Below are positions 40,843-52,479 of a DNA stretch of 64,000 bases, piece by piece. Position 1 is the stretch's first letter, and each line of letters begins with the position of its first letter. The translations under genes and the position numbers were made by a program. Source of the stretch: Rattus norvegicus. Taxonomy: Eukaryota; Chordata; Mammalia; Rodentia; Muridae. Where the stretch lies: assembly GCF_036323735.1 (NCBI RefSeq), contig NC_086028.1, forward strand, positions 37,132,001-37,196,000, written 5' to 3'. The notes beneath the pieces were generated by a model. It was given only the letters and a program-made list of their open reading frames with translations, was not told the origin of the DNA and made no database searches.

Positions 40843-41040
40843 GAACTTGCTCTGTAGACTGACTGAACTCAGAGATCTGCAGGCCCCGTCTCCTAAGCAC
40901 TGGGATTGAAGGTGTGGTCCACCAAGCCTGGATTTAAGTTTTTCTTCACCTGGAACTTGCTCTGTTCTAGGCTGGCCTTGAACTCAGATCTGCTTGTCTT
41001 TGCCTCCTGGGATTAAAGGTTTGTGCTAAGTTGCCTGGAG
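40843..41040 (-). repeat. B1-like segments inside MT internal region
   Basis: Two successive B1-like reversed pieces: GAACTTGCTCTGTAGACTGA ... GCACTGGGATTGAAGGTGTG, then GAACTTGCTCTGTTCTAGGC ... GGGATTAAAGGTTTGTGC. They appear to belong to the element itself rather than being later insertions, because no duplication flanks them. Confidence 0.6.
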
Positions 41041-41609
41041 CTGACTTAGCTGGGTGGGCTCCTGCCCCAAGGTCATTACTTTCTTAATTTAATTTAATAT
41101 CCCTGAACATAGGAGTCAGCTCCATTTCACTTCCTCGTGTCTCTTTAATACTCAAACCATATATTTTATATTTTTCCTTTCTCAGTTTGCTCCTTTTCAT
41201 TAAAATGTTCTTCATAAGAGTGAACTTTAGTAATCACACAACAGAATTTATACCAGGCTGTTTTGAGACTTCCTTTTTCAAAGCGATTAATCTAAATCTC
41301 TTCACCTTAGCCTCAGGCAGACTCTTTGGACAATGGCAAAAAGGAGCCACATTTTCCCTCCAAAAATACCACAAAAACAGTCTCCAGGCCACATACTGAA
41401 ATTCCTCTTCACTGAACCAGGGCCAGGCCTGAACAGTTCAGATCACTCTCAGTAACAAAGCCCTTTATATTCCTACTAGGATAGCCCATTAAGCCCCATT
41501 TAAAGCATTCCACTGCTTTCCAAATCCAAAGTCCCAAAATCCACATTCTTCCAAAAGAAAGCACAGTCAAGCCTATCACAGCAATACTGCAGTCCCTGTT
41601 ACCAATTTC

Positions 41610-41943
41610 TGTCTTAGTTAGGGTTTTACTGCTGTGATCAAGGCAAGTCTTATAAAGGACAACATTTAGTTGGGGCTGGCTTACAGGTTCAGAGGTCCAG
41701 TCCAGTATCATCAAGGCAGGAACATGGCAGCATCCAGGCAGGCATGGTGCAGGAGGAGCTGAGAGTTCTACATCTTCATCTGAAGGCTGCTAGTGGAAGA
41801 CTTAATTCCAGACAGCTAGGAGTAGGGTCTTAAAGCCCACAGCCCCAGTGACACACCTACTCCAACAAGGCCACACCTGTTCTAATGAGGCCATACCTCC
41901 AAAGAGTGCCACTCCCTAGGCCAGGCATATACAAACCATCACA
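41610..41943 (-). repeat. MT LTR (5' LTR of element)
   Basis: Plus reading TGTCTTAGTTAGGG ... CAAACCATCACA, intact TG...CA. It has lost about 14-16 bp after GCTGTGA relative to its partner LTR. Confidence 0.92.
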
Positions 41944-42085
41944 TGTGGATACAGTATAACCAGTTGAATCACACTCTTGCCGTCCTAGACTCTTCCCATA
42001 AACCATGAGCAAAAATACTCCCTTCCTTTCTTGATTTGATTTAGTCAGATATGTTGTTACAGTCATGAGAACTACACTGCCCATC

Positions 42086-43114
42086 TGAATAACAGATGAC
42101 CAGAGAGGTTGAGCTAGGTAAGTCCAGCAAGAAACTGCATCCGGCTCTGGGGGCTCAGGGCCCACATCACCCACTATTTTTCTGTATTGTTTGATGAAGT
42201 CTCTGTTCTACATTAGACACCCTCGAGCCTTACTTGGGTGCCTCCTAGATGCACCCATGGCACCTGTGCACCCCTTTTGCCTTGGCACGGACCACGTAGC
42301 CTCACTGTGCTTGGTTCAGTGTCCGTCTCACTAAGCTGGCACGTGAGACAAGATAAAGAGTGGGAGAAAGAAGGAATGATTGACGTGTTGCTGAAGAGAG
42401 AGAGAGAGAGCTGCCCAGGTGACACAGGGCCACAGGGTGTGGCGCTGTGGGAGAGAGAAATGCGTGGACAGATGTCTGCTTCCTGAAGTTAGTTAACTGA
42501 CTTCCCCAGGGCTGCAGAAACTCACCGGCTTGGCTGCTATCCTGACAACCCTTCATCTCCTGAATGGTCACATGCCTCAGTGTGCAAAAAAAAAAAAAAG
42601 AAGAAAAGAAAGTTTCCAAGGCCCAAGGCACTATGTCCCTTGGACGTAAGTCAGGGAAACAGTGTCCTATCTAGAGACCTCTTCCTATGGGGGACAGATA
42701 GAGGGGTCTGTGGGTTGAGGTCTCCCCATAGTAGTGACATAAATGAGGTGCATCATACTAGTATGCCTTGCTTATAAGCACCATCAATTAGAAGCCACCA
42801 ACAGTAGTGTTCAAAGACTGGGCACCAGCCCCATTGACCCCATCTGGGTCTCCTTAAACTGACACATTCTCAGCCCCTGCCCTGACACTTACGGAACTGG
42901 AAACTCTAGTGTTGGCCCCCAAATCCTGTGTGTCCTCATATTCTCCAATGACTTTGGTTCAGACAGAACTTTTATAATTTTTGCTTTTCTCTTTCTTTAA
43001 CCCCTAACAAGCCTCTGACATGTCTTAAAAATTACTTCCTTATTACTGTGTATGGACTTAGGACTATCTAGAATGTTTGAGAAAATTGAGATTTTTGCTT
43101 TAATTATTGTTTTA
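42086..43114. other. Unique-looking DNA, nothing assigned
   Basis: Short (GA)n at about 42397-42410 and an A-run at 42586-42599. No SINE body next to the A-run. Confidence 0.45.
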
Positions 43115-43262
43115 GTTTTTTTTTTTTTTTTTTGAGGTCTCTGAAGCTTAGCGTGGCTTGGAGCTCACTATGTAGCACAGGCTTGCCTCAAGCTCAAAGC
43201 AATCCTCGTGCTTCAGCCTTCCAAGTGCTGGAGTTCCGAGGTGAGCCATCACACTGGCTCTG
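43115..43262 (-). repeat. B1/PB1-type SINE, reversed
   Basis: T-run tail, GGAGCTCACTATGTAGCACA, TTCAGCCTTCCAAGTGCTGG and GTGAGCCATCACACTGGC are the reversed B1 body. Confidence 0.75.
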
Positions 43263-44150
43263 TGTGGTGTTGGTTAAACACTGCTCTGGGTCTTGCACAT
43301 TGTGTATCTGGACCGTTTGCTCATGGCTGTGGGGCCATTGGATGCACTGTCGTCAGCCAGTCCTTGTGACTGATGGCCGCAGACCTCGGAGAGGGGATTA
43401 ATCTTGAACTTGGTTCAGATGTGTTCACGGTGTGAACATATGGTGACCAGAACTAATTAACCTCTTTCACCTGTTCTGGGATTGGAACTTAGACAAACAA
43501 AGAGCCTTGTGAGAGTCCAGGGATGGGTCTGGATGCTTCTGCAAGGTTAGGGGAATAGCTCATGTAGGGACACTTGAAGGAGGCACTCCAAGTCCAGTGA
43601 CACCCAGAAGTTGCTTTCAGTAGGGAGAAGAGTCATGGGATCAAGTCTCCTTTAAGAAGAGAGGAGATGAAAAGTTCACATTCTGATCCCAGTTCTTTGC
43701 ACAAGGAAGAGAAATCCATAAAAACAAAACTTTGTTTTTATATGCATAGAGCAATGTGTGGAGGGCTATAAACCAAGGTGCTAATACGATTTTTGGAACA
43801 GTGATGTTATGAGGTATTTTCATTTTCTTCTTATTGCTTATCTATATTTTTTTGAATTTTTCTATAATGAGCATCCATTACATTTATAATAATAATAAAA
43901 ACACTGACAAGAAAACCAGAGAAATCAGGAGGAGCTGCTGTTTTGGGGTAGAAGATTCTAGAAGGGTGTATTTACTTGTGTTGAGCGATCAGGGAGTAAG
44001 GAGAGAATTTACAAACTATTCCTGAGGTCCTGGGCTAGGCTGAGGCTGGAGGGGTCATTAGGAACTGCATGTCAGTTGATGGAAGGATCCCGGAGGTCAG
44101 AGAGGGTACTGACAGGGAAAGGTGCCATAGTCTGGCCTCCCTAAGTCTTT

Positions 44151-44152
<2 letters not shown>
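43263..44152. other. Unassigned DNA
   Basis: AT-rich near 43720-43910; no repeat recognised. Confidence 0.45.

Positions 44153-44187
<35 letters not shown>
44153..44187 (+). repeat. (GT)n microsatellite
   Basis: About 17 GT units. Confidence 0.95.
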
Positions 44188-44190
<3 letters not shown>

Positions 44191-44384
44191 CCTGGGTGTG
44201 GGTGTGGTAGGCAGAAAAGCTCCTGATCCTGGCATCTTGTCCAGATAAGGAGTAGAGAGACTCAGAGCTATTAACCCCTCTGCTTCTCCTGGGCCTCCCA
44301 GACCTCACAATGCCCTATAGGAGCAAAACTTGAAAGACAGCGATCAAATGAGTTTCCACGACATCTGATCTCACACTGAAGGGG
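44188..44384. other. Unassigned spacer
   Basis: No feature recognised. Confidence 0.4.
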
Positions 44385-44490
44385 GTCTGCTGTTTTTCCC
44401 CCCATTTTTTATTAAAGTTCATTACTTCCAATTATAAAAGAGGGGGATTGGCAGATTTATCTCGTAAATCTAATTGAACCGTTCCCCCCA
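44385..44490. other. Candidate conserved noncoding block
   Basis: CATTTTTTATTAAAGTTCAT, TTCCAATTATAAAAGAGGGG and CGTAAATCTAATTGAACC are repeat-free AT-rich words with homeodomain cores. Short. Confidence 0.25.
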
Positions 44491-45117
44491 TGCTTCTCCC
44501 CAGTGTAAAACATTCTTGCCCTTTGGTGAAGAGAAAGAACAGAGAAAGACCTTTCTTAATTTGAAAAAACAAAAAACATATTTACCCTTGAAAGCCATAG
44601 AGAATTGAAGGAAACTCATCCTTAGAGCTTGGCCTGCAAGGGATGGAGGAAGTTCTGTCTCTAGGGAGCTAGAGTGGCTCACCTAAAACCTCACCTGGTG
44701 GTGGGCGGTCGATAGATAGTGCAAGCATGGAGGACTTCTGGGAGGTGGGTGGGATCCAGCTATTAGTTTGTGTGTTGGGAGCCTGGATATGACTTTCCCA
44801 TGGAAGTGTACAGTTCAATGGAAGGTTGGCAGTGTGGAGCAACCATGGGTGAGGGCAAAGACTGGTAGCTCTTCCTCTTTTGTCATTCTTTCCACAAGAC
44901 TCTTGGCCTGGAAAAAAGCATTTGTGGCAAGAAGTGCTTGAAAAACCCTGAGTTTTATAAAGAGCACAAGGTCGGGAGTCTGGGCATGTGGGGCAGATCA
45001 TGAGTCTGTAAACCTGGGCTTGCACTCAGGGCTTACTGCTGTGCACTCTGACTACAACACTAGCTTTAGTCTTTGATCTCATTAACCCTTCCCTTCCCTC
45101 TTCCCCCCTCTCCAACC
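44491..45117. other. Unassigned DNA
   Basis: No repeat or exon recognised. Confidence 0.45.
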
Positions 45118-45315
45118 TTGTCTTTTTCTTTTTGATAGAATCTCATGCTTCCCAGGTTGGCTTTGAACTTCTGATTCTTCAGCCTCTACTTTTCAAGTGC
45201 TGGGATTATAGGAGTATATTCTCATGCCTGGTTTATGTGGACCTGGGAATTGAAACCATGGCCTCTTGCCTGCTAGATAAATACTCTACTGAATGAACCG
45301 TATCACCAACCCTTA
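45118..45315 (-). repeat. B4 SINE, reversed
   Basis: The B1-like half (CCAGGTTGGCTTTGAACTTC, AAGTGCTGGGATTATAGGAG) precedes the ID-like half (GGGAATTGAAACCATGGCCT, CTCTACTGAATGAACCGTAT). Reversed B4 order; diverged. Confidence 0.8.
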
Positions 45316-46171
45316 GCTTGTTCTGTTCTGAGTATTCTAAGGCATATCCATAGAAATCCAAGTTGAGAAGGGTGCGTCCCAGAGTGTGATGAGAGGTGGG
45401 CTTGGGGATTAGGCCCTAGGAATCTTAAAACTTGCTGTGTGACAGGTGAATTGGAAGGCTCTCCTGCACTCCATGAACAAGGACCCCACTTACCTTGTTC
45501 CTGGTCTAAGTGCAACTGTGCTCTCCTCTCCCCAGACAAGAGCGCCATGGCAGGATGAGGACAGATAAAGCTTGGAACAGTGAATCTTGCAAGGGCTTTA
45601 GATTCTTTTGTTCTGTGCCTTACATTTAGGTAAGAGAGATGAGAACAGGGCCCGAGGAGAGGGGACTGCTTTGGAAAGCAGGGAAGGTAGACTGCTCTGG
45701 AGCTTGGTCTGTCATCTGCCCAGTCCTAGCAAGTGGCTCTTAGGTCCTTCTTCTAGAACCTGGCTCCCCACAAACCACCTATTTTGCCCTCCCTGTTAAA
45801 GGATATTGTTGCCTTGTATTGCGTGGCAGTGTGGGGCTGCTGGAGGATTACAAAATGATGACTGTGCTGTTTCTAGTGGCTACAAGCTTGCTTGTTAGCA
45901 GAGACAATGTTGCTTGACCAGGGCTGACTGTGCTTCTAGCAGGGAGTGATGAAGGTTGTGAAGAGGGACTTTCTGGAATATCCAGAGGGCTTTAGGGGTG
46001 AAGAAATTGCTCCTTGGGCCTCAACAGGAATCACACGGGGACTATTGGGGATGAGGGCGTTTTAGTTGAGTCTGGCAGGGAGAAGGGAGGGAAGAACTAA
46101 TAAGGAGCCAGGACCATGAGACAGGAAGAGGGGAATCTGGGGATGTTGCCAATTGAGAGTAGGTTGGTATC
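45316..46171. other. Unique-looking DNA, nothing assigned
   Basis: No repeat or exon recognised. Confidence 0.45.
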
Positions 46172-46480
46172 CTTGTTTTGTTTCTGTTGCTGTGATAAAA
46201 TATCCTGACAAAAAAGCCAAGGGAGAAAAGGGTGTCCTTTGGATCATAATTCCAGATTATAATCAGTCATAGTGGGGAAATCAAGGCAGGAACTTCAAAC
46301 TGCTAGTTACATCACATCCTCAGTCAGGAGCAGGGAGAAATGTGTATATAAGCTCAGACTTGCTGCGCTCAGTTCCATTTTCCTACCTTTGTATGGTACA
46401 GGACCCCCGCCTAGGGAATGATGCTGCCCACAGTAGGCCGAGATCTTATCACATCAATAAATTTGATTAAGACACTCTTT
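46172..46480 (-). mobile_element. MaLR-related LTR, reversed
   Basis: GTTTCTGTTGCTGTGATAAA, CCTAGGGAATGATGCTGCCC and CATCAATAAATTTGATTAAG follow the same reversed order as 32455-32825. Confidence 0.6.
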
Positions 46481-46689
46481 CTTGGGCCACCTCTCTTGGT
46501 TCCTCTTCTTCTCCATCTTCCACTCAGGGCTCTGAGTGTCAGATGCCAACACCCCAAGAAAGCCTTGGAAATTGAAGGTTCTACAAGCCCCAAAGCTTCT
46601 TGGGAAACTGGAGCTGGAGGGGTAGCAGGGATGGGGAGCCCAGGGCTGGCACTTGCCATGTGTAATTGTTTTATTAAAGCTTAAAACTT
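46481..46689. other. Unassigned spacer
   Basis: No feature recognised. Confidence 0.4.
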
Positions 46690-46806
46690 GGGGGCTGGGG
46701 ATTTAGCTCAGTGGTAGAGCGCTTACCTAGGAAGTGCAAGGCCCTGGGTTCGGTCCCCAGCTCCGAAAAAAAAAAAAAAAAAAAAGAACAACAACAAAAA
46801 AAAAAA
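46690..46806 (+). repeat. SINE ID
   Basis: TAGCTCAGTGGTAGAGCG and GGTTCGGTCCC boxes are intact. The A-tail is interrupted by GAACAACAAC. GCTTACCTAGGAAG shares the TTACC change with the copy at 61155. No clear target duplication. Confidence 0.95.
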
Positions 46807-47707
46807 CGTAATAAAACGAGATGCATGAGGGGAGGTTCCAGCTCCGAGTACATTTTTCCGCTTCCTGCTGATGAAGCAAGGTATGTGCTCAGCCAAACTT
46901 CCCATCCTCTGGATGTCAAAAGTAGAAGGCTTGGTGGCAGTTGATGGCTTGTGGGCACATCACATGGCAGCTCCTGTAATGGGTACATCATGCCCTTTCC
47001 TCTGTCTTTCCCCCCATGTTCTCTTACTTGCACATTCTGTTCTGGTTGTGCAAGAAGTCCCTCCCCTTCCCCTGCTTCAGGCCAGGCTATCAAAGACAGC
47101 CTGACTCCATGAAACATCTCCTTTCCTCTGTGAACCCTTAGAAGGGACCTTCCACTCTGCCTCATGGGTCTGAGCTCTCCCCAGCCTTGGTCATGCTGGC
47201 ATCCGCCTGTCTGTGTCATTAATAACTGTGCTAGTAAATCTCTACCCAAAGGACAACTAGCCTCAGTGTCCCCCTTGAACCTCAAGCCTGAACCTTCTAT
47301 AACAGTAGTCTGCTCTAGAGTCTGCTACTCACCCTGCCCTCACCTTTCTGTCATCACAATAGTGTGTCCTTGAGCTAGTCCAGTGATGGGGAGGGGTAGA
47401 CACTTAAATTCTTCCAGGGGAAAGGAAGGGACTGCAGTCTTCCCAGCCACTTTCTCACCTGTAGATGGTGGTCACAAGAGAGCTCGCTGCTTTTCCTGGG
47501 TTCTAGCCAGGTATTGCCTGAGGCTCTCAGCATGGGCCAAGCATTTAGTGAGCACAGGTAAGAAGTCACTTTATGTTATAGGTTAGATGCTGAGTGTGAA
47601 GTACCTGCCACCAGGGAGCCTGCAAGGGGGAGATGAGGGAGCGTGGGCTCACGGCTATGTGACACACTTGGAGACATGCCCAGTGCTGAGAACCATGGGT
47701 AGCCGGG
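46807..47707. other. Unique-looking DNA, nothing assigned
   Basis: The long reverse-strand frame 46674-47285 runs through the ID and has no recognisable family. Confidence 0.5.
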
Positions 47708-48109
47708 TGTCTTAGTCAGGGTTTCTATTCCTGCACAAACATCATGACCAAGAAGCAAGTTGGGGAGGGAAGGGTTAATTCAGTTTATACTTCTGTGTTG
47801 CTGTTCATCACCAAAGGAAGTCAGGACTGGAACTCAAGCAGGTCAGGAAGCAGGAGCTGATGCAGAGGCCATGGAGGGATGTTACTTACTGGCTTGCTTC
47901 CTCTGGCTTGCTCAGCTTGCTCTCTTATAGAACCCAGGACTACCAGCCCAGGGATGGCATCACCCACAAGGGGCTGGGTCCTCCCCATTTGATCACTAAT
48001 TGAGAAAATGCCTTACAGCTGGGTCTCATGGAGGCATTTCCTCAACAGAGGCTCCTTTCTCTGTGATAACTCCAGCTTGTGTCAAGTTGACACAGAACCA
48101 GCCAGCACA
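47708..48109 (-). mobile_element. ORR1-type MaLR solo LTR, reversed
   Basis: Plus reading TGTCTTAGTCAGGGTTTCTA ... GAACCAGCCAGCACA (TG...CA), with TGTTCATCACCAAAGGAAGT inside. Flanking 5-mers CCGGG and CCTGG differ by one base, a possible target duplication. Low divergence. Confidence 0.92.
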
Positions 48110-48145
48110 CCTGGGGAGGTTGCTAAAAGGAACACATTTTATAAA

Positions 48146-48240
48146 AATTAGGTCTGTTGACATGGCTTTAGGAGGTCAAAAGCACTTGCTGATAAGCCTG
48201 GCAGTGAGTTTGATCTCTATGTCCACGTGATGGAAGGTGA
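48146..48240 (+). repeat. B3A-like SINE fragment
   Basis: GACATGGCTTTAGGAGGTCA, AAGCACTTGCTGATAAGCCT and GATCTCTATGTCCACGTGAT resemble the head of a B3A; tail missing. Confidence 0.5.
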
Positions 48241-49385
48241 ATGATGAAGTAAAAAGGAGACAGTGATGTTCCCAGGGATGGACAGGAGAAGGTTTACTGT
48301 AGACATGAGGGAGAGCAGAGACTCTGGAAGGGTCCATACTGAACATGTGAGGAAAAGAGGGAAGAAGCATAGGGGAGAGATGAGAGGGAAGAAGGGAGGA
48401 GAGGTGAGAAGGGCGAACCTGGAGCAGTGGCCAAGAAGCCAAAAGGCAAAATAAGGTAAAAGGGCCACGTAAGGAACCTGGCTGAGTTACATAGGATCAG
48501 AAAGGCTGGGGGAAGGAAAAGCTCAGCCCAGTCCCTGGCTGGAGGAGTTTAGAATAGGGAGGAAGTTGGGCATGCCAGCCAGAAGGATCCTATAACCGCT
48601 GGGGTCCAAGGGATTCTGGGAGACCTGGCAGCCAGCATCAGCTTTGATATGTTAATAAGCACCTTAGTTAGCTGTTCTTCCTGTGTTTGAGACCTAACAA
48701 AGGAGGGAACATATTTCTGCAGGTTGCCCTCTGGCTTCCTCCTACCCACCCCCTGAAGATAAATAGGAGAACAATTTACAGAAACTTGAAAAATACCGTG
48801 TCAGCCAGGTGACCGAGGGCAGCCTCAAGGATGCAGAACCACGGGGCTGAGACATACTCTGAGGAAAACGACCTCGCTTCGACGGTTTATCTCCCCCAAG
48901 CCCACAAACATGATTCACTCGTGAGAAAAACACCCAGCCACGCCTCAAAAGACATTTTACACAATACCCCAGCTGTGCCTCTCCATACTGTCATGGTCAT
49001 CACCACAGGAAAGGAGGAGAACTCTCACAGCTTAAAGGAGCCTGATATGGCAGCTGAGTGTCACTGGTGTTCTGAGTTGAGCCCTGGAACAGGAACACAT
49101 TAGGCAAAACCTAATAAAATCTGAATAAAGTGTGTGGATCTTAGGCTTACTCGTTCTTTCTGTCTGTCAGTGTGTCTGTCTTCTAAAGTGGTAAGTTCAG
49201 TTTCTCTGAAAAAGGACAGGTTGAAAAAATGTTAGTACGGGATAGTTACGGAGTTATTGTTACGTTGGTGATTAAAGGCTTAGAACAAAAGGCTGACTAA
49301 TGCTCTAACCAGCCCAGTGATGTGATGAAGAAGATGATGATGACGATGCCAATGTTAAAAAATGAGTCATTATAGGTTGCAGTAG
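48241..49385. other. Unique-looking DNA, nothing assigned
   Basis: A GATGAT-rich patch at about 49323-49350. Reverse frames at 48176-48468 show no recognised family. Confidence 0.45.
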
Positions 49386-49452
49386 ACGTAACCCAGGGGC
49401 AGAGTGCATGTCTGGTATATGCAAGGCTCCAGGTTCAATCTCCAGCACGCCA
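49386..49452 (+). repeat. Diverged ID/B4-head-like fragment
   Basis: GTAACCCAGGGGCAGAGTGC, TATGCAAGGCTCCAGGTTCA and ATCTCCAGCAC resemble the tRNA-derived part of ID/B4. Confidence 0.55.
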
Positions 49453-49477
49453 GTGGTAGGCTGGAATGAGAGTCGCT

Positions 49478-49490
49478 GAGCATGCGCACT
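49478..49490 (+). promoter_or_regulatory. NRF1-like motif
   Basis: GAGCATGCGCACT holds the CATGCGCA half of the NRF1 site, in a short CpG-containing patch (CCGGCGGGC follows). No other promoter sign is seen. Confidence 0.25.
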
Positions 49491-49599
49491 GGCCTTCCCG
49501 GCGGGCTGGCTCCGGGAAGTCCCCTGGCATCAGTGCTGTGGACCTGTTATGTTCATTCCACCTCAGACCCTGACTTCATCTGAGACAGCCCGGCCTCTC

Positions 49600-49970
49600 C
49601 AAAGCAGCTGGATCTGAACATTTTTTAAAAATCAGAGAAATGATTACAGTTTGTCCCAGATTTCCGGAGCTGAGAGAGCAGCGAGACATTTGCATGAAGG
49701 CCTCGGAGGGTCTGGAGTTCTCGTCCGTCATTTATAGCTTTCTCTTTAATAGCTATTTATTTTTAAATATCTATCTAATGTATAATACACACTGAGGTGT
49801 TGGAGGCCATCGCCTTCGTTTTTCAGCCGTGTACCTAAAATCCCATTTACAGAGGACAAATAGCTTTTGGGTAGAGAGTCTTCAAAGCAGCAGTTAGCGG
49901 CTCCGCTTTCTCCGATGGTGCCTATTTGGGGTTGGGGCACTGTGGTGAGATTATTTTAATACCATTAGAG
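49600..49970. other. Candidate conserved noncoding block
   Basis: 370 bp without any repeat. It has a perfect ATTTGCAT octamer at 49688-49695, AATAGCTATTTATTTTTAAA (MEF2-like) near 49748, AATGATTACAG and several TAAT cores, plus CpGs within otherwise AT-rich DNA. Confidence 0.42.
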
Positions 49971-51039
49971 CTCTCTGGGGGTTTGGGCTGTCTGTCAGGG
50001 AGGCAGCTGCTGTTTTTGCTGGCTTCTCTTCCTCTGAGAAGACTGTATTAAGTTTCTTGGGGTGTTTGGGGGAGAGGGAGGGGAAACATGGTACCTGTGT
50101 GGGTTTGTTTCCACCCCTGGTCCCCAATAAGGCTGGAGGGACCTGCAAGTCTTCTCTTTGAACTTCAAAGGCTCCATCAGCAGGTCTCTCCTGTTGTGAC
50201 TCAGGAGGGTGTTGGTTGAGTTTGTGTCTGTGGGTATGAGTGCCCTGAGCCATGTGGATTTAAGAAGGCAGCTCGGAGATTCTATAAACCAGAACTTACA
50301 GACCCAAACTGTATCTGATTCACTGGCCGTACACAGATGCCAGGTCACTTCCCAGTATGGAGGAGTGGTCAATCCTGCTGAGGGGGAGGGTGGAGGTAAA
50401 GGGTGCTTTGGATGGAGCTGAGGGACACCCTCTTCAGTTAAGGGAGGGATCCCTACAGGAGGCAAGGCCTAGTTTGAGCCCTGCAGGACAGATGGGGACC
50501 AGCTCCTGCATGGAGCACAGATCTGTCTCATGCAGGCTTGGCTCTTTGAGAAGAAATGTGAGTGGGATGGGGACGTGGCCAGACCTGAGTATCTCAGAAG
50601 ACTGGCAACCCGACAGTTGGCATGATGAGGTAGTTTGGGGTAGGAGCTGGAGACAGGGTGTTTCTTGTCCTTAACACTTGGACCAATTAGGGGACAATAT
50701 AGAGTGGGGAAAATGGCTGTCATATCTATCTCCCAGAGAGGAGAGCTTGGCTGAGAAGTGCTGCTTGCTGGGAAGGAAAGCAATTATTTTACTAACTGCG
50801 ACAGCCAAGAAATGTTAGCGAATAACCCATATCAAGGGTGATATAGGGACAAGGCTCCCCAAGTGTCTCTCCCGCTGAACCCTCCTCTCCCTCCGGGGTT
50901 ATGGGGAGGTGGGCTTTGATATCAGGGTTTCTTCTTATGTGGTATACAAGGGCCCAGGGGTTCTTTTTCTTTTGTCGAACATGGATGTGGCTCTTTCTAG
51001 GACTTGGAGTCTATATATTCCTGCTGTGGGTGTGGATGT
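49971..51039. other. Unique-looking DNA, nothing assigned
   Basis: Repeat-poor. Open frames on both strands lack recognisable families. Confidence 0.45.
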
Positions 51040-51061
51040 GGGGGTGGGGGCGGGGGTTGGG
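51040..51061 (+). other. G-quadruplex motif
   Basis: Four G-runs (5,5,5,3) separated by one, one and two bases, an ideal short-loop quadruplex pattern. Flanks (GTGGGTGTGGATG) add further G-runs. Confidence 0.7.
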
Positions 51062-52479
51062 AGGTGCCAAGAGCCGGAGGCATCTTCTTCAGGAACATGG
51101 AGACAGACAGGGTCTGAAGAGACTGACTTGGACTCTGTGTTACCTTTGAAAGTGACAAAACTTCTTGGCCTTATGGCTGGAGGAGTCCAGGTCCTGGATA
51201 GGAAGTTTTCTATTCTCTCAGTGAGTTGTAGTCTGGGGCTAGAGAGGGGAGCTCCCTGGAGGCTGGGCCAGCTTAGTGCCCATTTAATGTTCCAAGGAGG
51301 AGCCAGGGATGGTAGAGGCTCACTGGGGACCTGGTGGGATGGTGACCTCCCAGGAGGAGCAGCTGTTAGAAAACTTGGGCCCTGAACAGCATTTCCCTAG
51401 GTCCTGCTGTCAGGCCACCTAGTCTGGTGTGAGCTGCACCCTTCCACACACACTCTTTCTCCTTCTCACCCTCGTTGCCATCCTCCTCTTCCTCTCCTTT
51501 TTGGTGGTCCTCTCTGACATCCATAAAGTTGCTAAGATTAAATGTGCCATTCACACGATGTGTGGTAAAAGATCTGTCCCCACCCGCTCATGTGATTCGA
51601 TCTCGGTGTTCCTTCCCCCAGCTCCCTCCAGGGTCTCTGGGACCCAGCGAGCGAGCATCCAGAAGGGAACGCCCACCAGTACCCACCTTTCTAGTGACTC
51701 AGCTCTTGAATTTGTCACAGAAAAGTCAGAGCAAAAGATGTGAAGAGGAATGGAGTGGGGGCGGGGGAGCTCAGAATAGCTCCACTGACAGCTTGGGATG
51801 GGTGGGCAGCCCTAATTTTATCTGCCTGCAGTTCCTCGAGTTACACTGACAGTGAAGTGCCCTTCCCAGATGGCTTGGGTAGCTTCGGAGGGGGATCACG
51901 TCCCTCAGTAGGCTCTGCGAAGACCCTTCGGTGTGAGCCCTGTGGTGGGTATGCGCTCCCACCCCTGCAAGGCTTGGCATTACTGCTGGGGAGTCCATTT
52001 CTGTTTTGCTGAAGCCTGTTACTAAGCCCTACACTCCCACGCTAGTCTTCCTCAAATTCAGGATCTGGTGTTAAACAGTCATTGCTAACTGCATCATGAA
52101 GGCAGAACGAGTGAGGGCCAGTGTTGACTAACTCCTTAGGGGGTGCCCTTGGGGAGATTGTGGGACCCTTACAAGATGGAGCACGTGCACATGTATGCTT
52201 CTGACACCATGGTGATGTGTGCCGCCATGCCTTGCCACCGTTACGGACCGAATCCCTTCAAACACTGAGCTTACATGAACTTTTCTTTCTTTCAGGTGGT
52301 TCTTCTCAGGGATTTGGTGACAGCAATGAGAAAACTAATGAAGTGTCCAGACCAGGGCTCAGGGTAGAGCTTGGGCTCGCTCTTTATTGTCCAAAGGTGA
52401 GCTACCCTGAAACCTTTTTCTCTCCCCTCATCTTCTTTCCCCTTCTTCCTATCCTCTACTCATTAGAAATGACTCACTG
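51062..52479. other. Unique-looking DNA, nothing assigned
   Basis: A CT-rich patch at about 51440-51510 creates a hydrophobic-looking frame, judged chance. No repeat recognised. Confidence 0.45.

Larger units (their letters stand above)
39412..41943 (-). mobile_element. Complete MT-type MaLR retrotransposon
   Basis: A 2,532-bp element with two LTRs (39412-39738 and 41610-41943) around an internal region, on the minus strand. A perfect 5-bp target duplication TGTGG lies at 39407-39411 and 41944-41948. The internal region has no credible long coding frame, as known for non-autonomous MaLR elements. The outer TG of the plus-left LTR has become TT. Confidence 0.93.
39197..42085 (+). mobile_element. 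Older MaLR-related LTR split by an MT element
   Basis: The left part (39197-39411) has TTGACTGTCCACTTGATGGG and GCTTTTCCAGAGAGGTTTAA. The right part (41944-42085) carries CCATGAGCAAAAATACTCCC and TCAGATATGTTGTTACAGTC. Together they follow the order of the LTR group seen at 6470-6930. The MT insertion divides it. Confidence 0.6.

Noticed and set aside
39739..41609. Retroviral gag/pol in the MT internal region
   Set aside because: No frame longer than about 110 residues and no recognisable motif; MaLR elements are non-autonomous.
42586..42599. A-run as a SINE tail
   Set aside because: No SINE body precedes it on the plus strand and none follows on the minus strand.
46674..47285. 203-residue reverse-strand open frame, the longest in the window
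   Set aside because: It runs through an ID element and its A-tail, has poly-Phe/Cys low-complexity sequence from that tail, and matches no family I recognise. Chance frame.
51429..51743. Hydrophobic, membrane-like small frame
   Set aside because: The Leu/Phe/Val stretch comes from a CT-rich patch; no splice or start context and no family match.
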